Of a stretch of 64,000 nucleotides of DNA, positions 37,476 through 47,378 are shown piece after piece. This DNA is from Cucumis sativus (taxonomy: Eukaryota > Streptophyta > Magnoliopsida > Cucurbitales > Cucurbitaceae). The notes below the pieces were generated by a model. It had not been told where the DNA came from. It ran no database searches and saw nothing but the letters and a program-made list of their open reading frames with translations. Numbering within the stretch: the stretch's first letter is position 1; every line of letters starts with the position of its first letter. The stretch covers positions 23,362,075-23,426,074 of the forward strand of contig NC_026658.2 of assembly GCF_000004075.3 (NCBI RefSeq), read 5' to 3'. The position numbers and the translations under genes were made by a program.

Positions 37476-39160
37476 ATAAACTTGTTCAAGTATAGTTGTA
37501 CGAATTAATTTAACTAATTTAACTTATGCTTTACAATCGTAGATTTAATATTGTATTTGAACACGTTACACTCTTTCTTCAGAAAAAAATGAATTATATT
37601 TGGATGGGAGTAAGTATGAATGAAGAGGGGATGAAGCATAAAAGTCAAAATTTGAAAATTTGATGATGCTATGACTATGAGAATTATTAAACAGAAAAAA
37701 AGTGTCATATCTTTATCCCTTTGCTTTTAACTATTTCTGTCTCATGGCTTGGCTTGGCTTTGCATCATTATTGCTCAATTGTTTGAGTACCTCTCTTTCT
37801 TCTATCATATGCATAATCATTCATCCATCTTTTTCCTTGGGTATAACATATAATACACGTGTGAGAAGACTAAATACAAATTAAAATTTTCAATAACTAA
37901 TTTAAAAGAGATTATTTTTTATAAATATAATCAAAATATTTGGTCACCTAACCAAAAGAAAAAAAAAAAACTTATTAAGTTAACTATTTTTCTAAATATT
38001 ATCTTCTTTTTCACCATCTTTCTCCTTACCTTACTGCCACATTTTTTCAATTTTTTTTAAAAATATTCAAACGTTATTTGTTTCAAATTACCAAATGCAA
38101 AATATTTTTTTTAAAAAAATGAAAGTAGTTTGATTATTTAGATCAGGTGACAAATATAAAAGATCGAAAAAAATCGTAGATATAGTCAAATTTAAATTTG
38201 TAGTATACAAACAAAAATAGTCAAATTTAAAGTATCAAGTAGCCTTTAAAATTATATTTAGATTTGATACGTTAGATGAAATGGTCTAAACATGTTTGAT
38301 ATATTTTTTAAAAGATTGGTAAAGTTTTGTAGACTAATTTTTTGTGTGGATATTTTAAAAAAATAATAAAAGAAAAACCAAAATGTCAGAAAACCATAAT
38401 TAAAATTGAGTAAAAACGTAGATATAACATTGATTCAAAGGAAACCCAAAGCAGCTTCATAGATATGTAATGACCTAGAATTTCATTCAACTTATCTTCA
38501 ATCTCAATAAGCTTTGCAGATCGAACCCATCATAAACAAACGATTCTCCACAGTAAACATGATGATCATCTCACCATTACTATCATAGACATTTGGATTA
38601 AATGGTACGAATTTGTGGATTGTTTCATGAATAAACGTGTCTTTTTTTAAAATAATCAATTTGAAACAGAAACGTGATTATTGATCAAATAACCACAAAT
38701 AGTCTATAACTATGCCTCTTTTTCACAATGCTTTTGTGAACTTTTCTTTTGTAATGATTCTCTCATAGACATTATATTTCTCCCTTGTGTAAACATTGTT
38801 CAAGTTCGATTTATTTCTATAAAGTATATTTCGTTGGATTTTGTGGACGCGATATATATGTTGCTTCCATGACAAATACTCATATAACATTAACTATATA
38901 ACACGAACATAGCTCAAATACCCACTCACCGTTATAAAAACCACATTGAAATTCATCTAAAAAAATCCAAGAGGATTGCTTGACCAACAGGGAGCCTCCA
39001 AACAAAACAAAGGTAGAGCAAGCCACTGATAAAAACAATCCATCCCATCAAATATTGAATGCTTGTCTAAAAATCTATTACAAAACTAAATATTCAACCT
39101 TGAATGTATATATCAAATGAGTAAATGTGGAGTGATTCTAAATGAGATTTGTCGAATAGG
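37476..39160. other. Outer part of the GGH3 unit and AT-rich spacer
   Basis: About 37476-37860 aligns with the outer flanks of the GGH1 and GGH2 units (GGAGTAAGTAT, then CCTCTCTTTCTTC). The rest is AT-rich with no gene. A short stretch near 38895-38930 (AACACGAACATAGCTCAA) resembles the tRNA-like motif in the left CACTA-like arm. Confidence 0.5.
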
Positions 39161-41962
39161 CATTGCTACAAATTTGGTCTTATAAAAATTAGTATTGACC
39201 ATAAAGGAAAGAGATATAATCCGGGACTTCTTGTCCACAACTACATACAAGTGGCAATTGAGTTAAGCTCACGTTGGCTAGCTTTTACAACTTCTACAAA
39301 TTTTAAAAACCCTAAACCATAAACTTTCAATTCTAACTCATTTAATTTTGATAAAGTCACTTATTTTAATCTAATTATAATTGCAACAGTTAACTTTTTA
39401 AAAAGTAATATTGTGTTATTGATAAATAGAAAGTAATAATTGAAAAAAAATAGTAACGATTTAGAAATATTATTGATGAATATCGTGTTTTTTGAGTCCG
39501 TTAACGAGTGTTTGAATGTCATGCTTTGTGAAAAATAGTTTTTTCTTGATGAGCAATGCCCCATCAAGATATCATTTTTCTTGATTAGTCAGGTCCATGA
39601 TCTTATTCTAAACCCAAAATTATAAAAAAAAAAATGATGGATAATACTCAGCGAGATATCATTTTTCTTGATGGACATTGCCCATGATTTTTTTTTTTTT
39701 TTTTTTTTGTCTTTATCCATGAAGAAACCCTAGACTCATTAAGAAAATTATAAACTCATCAAGAATTCTAAAACAAATATATTAATTTTTTTTATGATGG
39801 TTATTGCAAATCAAGAAAACCTAACTAACTTGATGGGCATTGCCAGTAAACTAATATTATATCCTTGATGTTTATTGTCCATCGAAAAATAGTTTTCTTA
39901 AAGTTTGCGGACCATCAATAAAACTAAGAGAACTTTGTCCATCAAGGAAATCAAGAATTCACATTTTTTTACTTTTTTTTGTATTTCTTTAGCCAAATAA
40001 GGGGGACTTTTCTTGACGTACATGACCATCAAGATAAACATTGTATCAAGAAAAATATTTTTCTTGATGGGTCCTTTGCCATCACTACAACAAGTCATAG
40101 TTCCCTCGACGTCAGAGTGCGTCGGGGAAGGTTAAAAGACATCGGGAGATGGTCTCACAATGTTTTCCTCAACGTCGGGATGCACATCAGAACATCTGTG
40201 TCGGGAGAACTCTTCTCGACGCACCAAGTGCAACACGTCGAAATGCCCTTTCCCCAACGTTTTTTATGCCGACGCACAATTACTTAACGCCGTGCGAGCT
40301 TTCCCCGACGCATACAAAATGGCGTCAGAGAAAGACTTATTTCCCGATGCAACAGTGCGTCGAAAATAATTTGAGTTTTTTTTCTCGTTTCAGTTTCTAT
40401 TCAATTCCATATGATTTAATTCAATTAAAACTGAACAACCAAAGTTAATAATTGAATATAATGGCAAATGAAAATTTTATTATAATTAAATAAATGTTTC
40501 ATTATTGTCGTACATTCAAATTTGTTAAAATAAAATTACATGAAAAAGATTAAGATAATTTCTTCGGTTGACGCCATAATTCAACAAGTCCAAACCTACG
40601 ACGAAAAAAAAGTAAATATATATAATGCTAATATCAATAGTATTGCGAAGTAAACAACATTAAAGTTCAAAAATATGTAGCGCAAGTTCTCGACTCACGG
40701 TCCTCTCTGTGCCCAAGTCATTTCTTCAATCATCTTCATCATTTTTTTTCATTTGTTGGGCCTATAGCTCGAGCATCCTTCTCTGCTCTTCAATCATGCA
40801 CATAGCTTCTTGAAGCTCGAGCCTTTGCTGCTCAATGAGAATTACATTAGCTTATTTAAACGTCGTAAAGTGTGAAGATGTAATCGAAGAAGTGCTAACA
40901 ATTCCAATTCAATTTTCTGTTAAACTTTCTATTCAAAAGAATTCCAATTTTCTATTTCAACTTTCTATTTAGAATTACTTCATTCAAAACACCTTCCCTA
41001 ACAATTCCAATTCAATCCCCCTTCTTTAACTTTCAATTCTCACTCCCCTCTCTCCTCCCTTTAATTATTTTCAATTCAAGCCCCTTCTTTAATCTTTTTT
41101 TTCACCTCACCCCTCTTTAACTTGTGAAAACCCCATTATGTTTTCAATTCAACCCCCACAATTTCAATTGATTTAACCCCTCCCTCTTCCAAAATTTCAA
41201 TTCAATCCCCTTCAATATATATAAATTTATAAATCTAAAAATCAATTAAAATTCAAATTGAATACCAAAATCTAATTCAAAAACTAATTCAAAATCTTAT
41301 TCCTAAAACATAATTCTAATTCAAATCTAAATAAAATAAAGTACTAATATCAAACTAATACTTATCGGAATACAAAGGCGAGCAGTGGAAGACGACGATG
41401 AGCGAAGAAAACCGACGGCAAGAACTTCTCGATCTCCCTCCCTTTCTCTTTCGATTATGTACATCACATAATGCAGTGGGTTTTAAGACAAAGGACCTCC
41501 CGACACAGACCAAAAACGTCGAGAAAAGTATGACCATTGCCGACGTAGTGACTAATGGCATCGGAAATGGTCATATTGTTCCCAACGTCTCTGACATTGC
41601 GTTGGAATAAGGCGAACGATATTATTTAATCCTTCGACCTTCCCCAACGCAAGACGGTTGACGTCGGCTTATCTCTAGGAATCCCTGACGCAACACTGTA
41701 CACATCAGGTTTTCTTTTTGTTTTTCCAACGTTTATTTTAGCACGTCAGGAGTACCTGCGGCATTCCCGACGTCCACATGGGTGTGTCAACATACGTCCC
41801 CTCCTCCAACGTTATGGTTTGTGTGTTGAAGGAAAAGGCTTCTGCCAACATCCTATTTTCGACTCAATTTTGTGTGTCGAGAAAACACGGATTTCTTCTA
41901 GCGCATGACCATCAAAAAATCAAAATTTGTATGCGTCAAGAAAGACCAAATTTGTAATAGTG
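39161..41962 (-). mobile_element. Right CACTA-like arm (contains a nested element)
   Basis: Read on the minus strand it begins CACTATTACAAATTTGG at 41962 and matches the left arm, colinear for about 0.9 kb, apart from the nested insertion at 40083-41903. At its inner end (39161) the plus strand reads CATTGCTACAAATTTGGTC, itself a weak copy of the terminus, so this arm could be a whole non-autonomous element of about 1 kb. AAA lies just outside both this arm (41963-41965) and the left arm (28765-28767), but this is weak evidence in A-rich DNA. Confidence 0.72.
40083..41903 (+). mobile_element. Nested CACTA-like element, non-autonomous, 1.82 kb
   Basis: Starts CACTACAACAAGTC and ends CTTCTAGCG (complement CGCTAGAAGAAATC), flanked by CAT on both sides (40080-40082 and 41904-41906). 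The left arm at about 28829 shows the empty site with one CAT/ATG. The subterminal DNA is GC-richer than its surroundings and packed with CGACG, TCGGG and CGTCG words in both orientations (40105-40370 and 41510-41890). No transposase. ORFs inside are short and resemble nothing known. Confidence 0.85.
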
Positions 41963-43374
41963 AAAATGTTTCGATACAATCGACAACAAATGGATCGGAG
42001 GTTTCTGGTTTACAAAGGATCGCATTAAGTGTTAGGTTATCATCTATAATGTCCCAAATTTTGAGGTATTTCTCTTAGCTTATTTGATGATTTTATTAAA
42101 TTTTAAGGATTTTTGGGTGTTATGTTATTATAGTTTGCTGTTAAGGAGAATTTATTTTGGTGGGAAAGAAATGAATTTAAAAGGAAAAGGAATTGGAAAT
42201 GGAGAAGTGGAAAAGTAATGTTAAGTAAAATGTAACGATTATTATTAATTATTTTAAAACCCTTCTTGATCTACGTGCATCTCCTTCCCCAATATTTCTT
42301 CATCTTCTTCCTTCTTCACGAGTTACAACTGCTGCCACCCCTTTTTTCTTATTTTTCTTCTCCGTTCAATCTCCTCCATCAATCGTTTGAGCACGTCACA
42401 TCGTCGACGCCCAAGCCGAAGCATTTTGTCATGAAGTGTCGTCGTCGCACACCGTTTGTTTCCCTCGCATCCGACAGCCACGCATAGTGGAGTGCCGCCA
42501 CGACATCCTTTGTTCGCGCCTATCTCCGTTCGCAAAGTACAGCCGTCGACCACCACTGATGACTGAACTGTTAGCATTGAACTGATTAAATGAAGGGTTG
42601 TTTATGTTAATGTATAGATAGTGTACTCTAGAATTAATTGACTAAACTAAGGTGGGTGACGTTAATGTATAAGTACAACCGTTTGAGGAACCGTTATGCT
42701 AATGTTTGATTATGTAGTATGTGTTGAACCGAAAGAATGATATGATGGTAGATTGAATTGTAAATTGAACTGACTATTTAAAATGTTAAAATGGACGGAT
42801 GGAAATTGTTAGCTTTATCTATAGGGTTGTGTGTCTTGCAGGTGTTCTACAAGATTACGCATCCTTTAGAAGCATAGATGCATCCTTTAGGAGCACTAGA
42901 CTAATATGTGCACTCTTTGGGAGCAATACACTGATAGGTGCACCCTTCGGGAGCACTAGACTGATGGGTGTATCCTTTTGGAGTACTAGATTGATTATGT
43001 GCATCATATGGGATCACGAGACTGTTATGATGTAGGATAATATTGATTATGTGCCTCCTACAACATCAATTTAAATGTGAACTTTAAGGTTATCTTAGTT
43101 TAAAATCCAAACTAATAAATGTATCAAATTAAATCATAATGATGGTGGATTTATTTGTTTGCTTCTTCTTTAAAATTTTATAATTGGAGATTTTAAATTA
43201 GTACAACTATGAAAGTTAAAAGTTAGGATACATTTATAAAAGTTGAAAAACTAATTTGATATAATCAATTGTGGAGTTTAAATTGATATTTTCTTTTTTT
43301 ATTTGTACAACTCATCTCATTATTGCATTTCTTCAAATCCAAAAATCAACCAATACAAAAAGATAAAAAGATCT
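41963..43374. other. Spacer with LTR-like debris and PP2C 3' flank
   Basis: About 42050-42560 (starting TGTCCCAAATTTTGAGG, with a GC-rich, CGTCGTCGC-containing middle) has the look of an LTR remnant of a large plant retroelement, but neither end is defined. The tandem array at 42840-43030 follows. 43080-43374 is AT-rich and should hold the PP2C 3' UTR. No gene. Confidence 0.4.
42840..43030 (+). repeat. Tandem repeat, about 36-bp unit, five copies
   Basis: Degenerate units with the consensus TGCATCCTTTGGGAGCACTA and then GACTGATA.G. Copies start near 42857, 42885, 42918, 42951 and 42986, and decay toward the right. It encodes no known motif and probably belongs to the adjacent LTR-like debris. 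Confidence 0.8.
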
Positions 43375-44214
43375 TCACCCATGTGAAAAAGAAGAGGCAG
43401 TAACTTTTGCAACAACCACAGTAATATCATCAATTTTCCCTCCACAGTGGCTCCGCCCAGCTTTCCGAGCCTCCACCGCAAACGGCCCATCTTTAACTGA
43501 ATCCAATGAATTATACCACGCCAGCTCCGCCACCATTGTCGCCAAATCCACCGCCGTCTCCGCCACCTCCGCCGCCAACAACTCCACAATCTCTCTTTCA
43601 AACACGTTGTCCAATAACCCGTCCGTTCCCACGACGATTATATCTCCGGCCTCCATCCTAATCTTTCCACTCCACGCCACTGTCGGCTTATCGAACTGCT
43701 CCCTCGTCCCCATCTGGTACGGACAGTTAAACCCTCGCCGCTGCACCGGCGACCGGTAAACCAACTTCTCTCCTCTGAAAATCATGAACCCACTGTCGCC
43801 TAGATTCGCCGCCCGTAAAAACCACCCGTCGAAGGAGATTAGACACGCCGTTGACGATCCGGCGGCGGTGGTCCGGGAATGAGCCTCCGTCATTACGCGT
43901 TTTGGATACACGATGCCCTCGGCGCCGACTACGGAGGCAACGCAGTTTCTCATGTGGTCTCTGGCGTACTCGCCGGCGTCGATGCCCTTTAAAGCCCAGC
44001 CACCGACGCCATCGGCCACGCCGGCGGTATTTTTGTCGGAGATTACGAAGTGGGCGTCTTCTCCTAAGGGTTTTGAAGGGTTGTCTTTGGGAATATAAGA
44101 GGAGCCCATCTCAACATTGAGAATGGGAGCCGCAGCCGCCACCATTGATGGCGTTTGATGAAGAGATTCTTGGGTTCTGAAAATTGTTGGGACAAATTTT
44201 CTTTTGATTATCAT
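43375..44214 (-). CDS. Protein phosphatase 2C, PPTC7/PP2C-55-like, intronless
   Basis: A single 840-nt ORF, 279 residues. Motifs: SSYIPKDNPSKPLGEDAHFV with metal-binding Asp53, GVADGVGGW with Asp68, SSTACLISFDGWFLRAANLG followed by DSGF, GDIIVVGTDGLLDN, and near the end GKIDDITVVVAKV. These form the full PP2C catalytic core of the short chloroplast/mitochondrial-type clade (PPTC7, PBCP, PP2C-55). The N-terminal ~30 residues are basic and could be a weak organelle presequence, but this is uncertain. It hydrolyses phospho-Ser/Thr using two Mn/Mg ions. GC content is far higher than the flanks. Clade members usually have introns, so this copy may be retroposed. It sits next to an inverted PP2C fragment at 45036. 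Confidence 0.9.
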   Translation of the reverse strand: MIIKRKFVPTIFRTQESLHQTPSMVAAAAPILNVEMGSSYIPKDNPSKPLGEDAHFVISDKNTAGVADGVGGWALKGIDAGEYARDHMRNCVASVVGAEGIVYPKRVMTEAHSRTTAAGSSTACLISFDGWFLRAANLGDSGFMIFRGEKLVYRSPVQRRGFNCPYQMGTREQFDKPTVAWSGKIRMEAGDIIVVGTDGLLDNVFEREIVELLAAEVAETAVDLATMVAELAWYNSLDSVKDGPFAVEARKAGRSHCGGKIDDITVVVAKVTASSFSHG

Positions 44215-45035
44215 TATGAAAAAGGGATGAACAAATTAAACAGGGGATTGTAAAATTGGGAAAAAATCAAGATTGATTGATTTATATATATACATTTATA
44301 TAGTGGAAAAGATTAAGAAGTATTTGGATTCGGATTAGGAAAGTTCTAATTTTTAAATTTTAAGTAGATATAGAAAGTGATTAAAACGTATAAAATAATG
44401 AACTCCTAATTCGATTTTGATTTCCCTCATTTAAATAAAAAGCAGGTTTGAATTAAACTGTAGAAAATTAATTTAGAAACGTTCACTCGATTTTGGTTGG
44501 TTATCTCAGTTTGAGGCTGAAACCGGAATCAAATCGAACTGAGTTTTAAATAATCTCATACCATAAATATATGTGTCTACGACCTCTTACACGATTATTT
44601 TGTTTTCTATACGATTGTTTACTCTCTTACTATTTGATTTGACTTTAGAATCGATTTAATGTCTTAAATCCAACTAAACCGCGTAAGAAATCATTTCAAT
44701 TTAAAACAAAACCACATCAAAGATGATGCATTCAATTTGAATTTGGCTATTAACTATTTTGCATATCACCATCCCTAAATACATAATAAAATGTCTTTGT
44801 TAAGGAAAGAGAAAAAGAAAAAGAAAAAACAATCAAATTGTGCACTTAAATATTAAATGAGTCGGCTGTAGTATTCCTTTACTAAGAAGGAATATATTTT
44901 AGATAAAATGAATACCTTTTTTAAAAAATCACATTAACCAAATGGTTTTGGAATCCTTCTATATGTATGTATATATGTAAACTCAACACCTTCTATTTGA
45001 GCGATCTTCCGCCCACCCCGGCACTGAAATTAGAG
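44215..45035. other. Spacer: PP2C upstream region
   Basis: AT-rich. The minus-strand promoter of the PP2C gene should lie in 44215-44400; a TATA-rich stretch is at 44282-44302. No gene or repeat family was recognised. Confidence 0.5.
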
Positions 45036-45330
45036 ATGGATTCTTTCTACATTCCCAAAGACAACCCTTCAAAGCCCATCGGAGAAGAAGCTCAAGAGTT
45101 TAACTGTCCGTATAAGCTTGGGAAAGAACCGGGTTTGAATGAACCGATGGATGCGATGTGGCGGAATGTTACTGTAATGGCCGGAGATATTGTGGTGGTC
45201 GGAACTGACGGGTTGACGGACAACATATTCGCCGGAGAATTTGGTCGCTCAATTGGCCGTGGTATACAACGAGAAATCTGTTAGTGCAAACCAGAGGAAA
45301 AATGGAATGACGGAGATTGACTTCCTAAGT
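45036..45330 (+). pseudogene. PP2C gene fragment with internal deletion
   Basis: The plus strand encodes MDSFYIPKDNPSKPIGEEA, then directly EFNCPYKLGKEPG, then GDIVVVGTDGLTDNIF. In the intact neighbour (43375-44214) about 120 residues separate the first two blocks, so the DGVGGW and DSGF core is missing. After NIF the similarity continues in another frame (LVAQLAVVYN against MVAELAWYNS). It is inverted relative to the intact gene and diverged from it, so it is a decayed paralogue rather than a fresh copy. Confidence 0.8.
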
Positions 45331-47378
45331 GTTGTAATTAGGATGTCGAAAACAAATTGATGTGCCATTACAAACCACTTGGATGACGTGTGTGACATGT
45401 GCATGGTGACATGGTTATGCTAGCCTAGATCCACAAATCATTTTCGTGTTAAGATGACTCAACTCGAAAACACATAAAAAAATTCAACCCAACTATTACA
45501 ATTTGGTACCCTAATCTTCACTTAATACATAATTTTATTAAGTTAATACATAAATATTTTACTATTCGTTGACGACTTAAAATACTTATTGACATTTTCA
45601 AATAAAATAAAATTGAATATTCTATCGATCATAATTGATAAAACAGACAAAAGTATCTATCAATTATCTATTAAGGGCTTAGTTGAGATAAGATATTTGG
45701 AGAGTTCATATGTCTAAGGGATTAGGTGTAATTTTTTTATTTTAAATAATATGTTTCTTTTAAAAAAAATTATTCAATAATTTTTCCTATCCTTGCTTGA
45801 ATTAAATATGGATTGCATTTTTTTTTCATTTTGGTAATGAACAACAATTAACCTACTATGTTTTTTGCACCAACATGGATAAATAAAATATAAAACAAAT
45901 GAGAAATCAAAACTTATTTATTTCTCATTTTTTCCATAAATTTTATTGTTTTATTTTTATTTTTCTTCTCATGGTTGAGTTGTATTTTTCCTCTATCATG
46001 ATTTTTTTATTTGAATCTCCCCTGCCATCTTAGCCATGGATGAAATGCTATCATATTTCTACATTCAATTTCTCCAAATTTAAAGAATCATCAAATAATA
46101 TACGTTCATTTTCACTAATTCTTACTAAAAAAATATTTAAAAACAATAAATCTTATGATTATTATTTTTTTTTTGTTATTTGTTAATTTTGCTTTGTTTT
46201 TTCATCCTATTTAATGACGTATATAGTTTCCAAATACTTAACACTCATTTCATATGTGAGTTATATGTATATATATGTACACACACATACCATCAACAAC
46301 ATAAAAACCAATGAGTTTTTTAAATGCTTGGACAAATAAATCTATTAAAATGATCTAACCATCACAACTTTACAATATCAAATTACTATAAAAACGACTA
46401 TTAGCATTATAAACAAGTAATTTCAATTTTGTACTTAAAAGCACTTTTACCAACCAACTTATTTTTCTAAGATGTAAAAGCACTTGTCATTATAGTTTAT
46501 TATCAAAGGTGATTTTCCTTGAATTTTATCATAGAGAGGTAGTTGTTGGAATCCAAAGTTGAAGATGATTGTCGAAGTTGAATATCCAATGTGATTTTCG
46601 CCAAAGTTTGTAGTTGTAGATGGTTGTCAGAGAAGTTAGTTGCAGAAAGCTAATCTTGGAAATGGTCACAAGAGTTTGTTGTCGAAGCTTGAAATTCATC
46701 GCACAAAGGTGGTCATCAAAGTTGATTTTTCATCGAAGTATGTTATTGGAACCAAAACTTGGTCATCAACGTTTGTTATGCAAAGTCGGTCGTTGGAGGT
46801 GGCCACTGAAGTCTATCATCAGAGACAGTTATTGAAGCCAAAAATCAATCATCGAAGTTAGATGTGTGAAAATGGTAGTTGCCAATGGTAGTCGATAGGT
46901 GAACCTATTGGAACCATTAGGGAGATGGGAGTTAGAGTGAGTTGGTACAATATACCAACCCAACTCCACCAATATGTAAATTTGATGAGCTAAACAATGA
47001 GTTGATATATTATAACAACTAAACTCATCTCAAATGGGTGTGTCAAACCCCCTTCACATCTGTATTTTATAAATCTAAAGGATACATCATATATCAAACA
47101 GAAGCAAAAGACAAAAATACAGAATAAAGGAAAAAGAACAAATTTGGTAAAATGATTTTCTGTTGAATAGGCCTACATCTCATAATCTCATAAACAGCCA
47201 AAATGTCACAAAACGACCTTCATCAAACTTTGCTGAAGGCAGATTTTACTATTAAGGCTGTTACCTAATCAAATCACATCTATGTTCTTAACTGTCAATA
47301 ACACCTCACTTTACAAAATCCAGAGCCACCATCCTTCAAAGTAGCTTCACCATTGCGATCAACCTTCATAGAATCAGT
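45331..47378. other. Spacer: first copy of duplicated downstream DNA
   Basis: AT-rich DNA from about 45430 on that matches 50150-52340. At 46540-46860 there is a degenerate run of GTTGTCGAAGTTG / GGTCATCAAAGTTG words, also present at 51350-51630. At 46930-47050 a GAGTTGGTACAATATACCAACCCAACTC-like inverted sequence is part of an older MITE shared by both units. No gene was recognised. Confidence 0.55.

Noticed and set aside
39979-40448. Three overlapping ORFs in the nested CACTA-like element
   Set aside because: They arise from repeated CGACG/TCGGG subterminal words and encode no conserved motif; not a transposase.
28768-41962. A definite single 13.2-kb transposon
   Set aside because: Not called as one feature because the right arm may be a complete small element by itself and AAA flanks are weak in A-rich DNA; kept as a hypothesis.
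43851-44120. Arg-rich plus-strand ORF
   Set aside because: Antisense shadow of the GC-rich PP2C gene.
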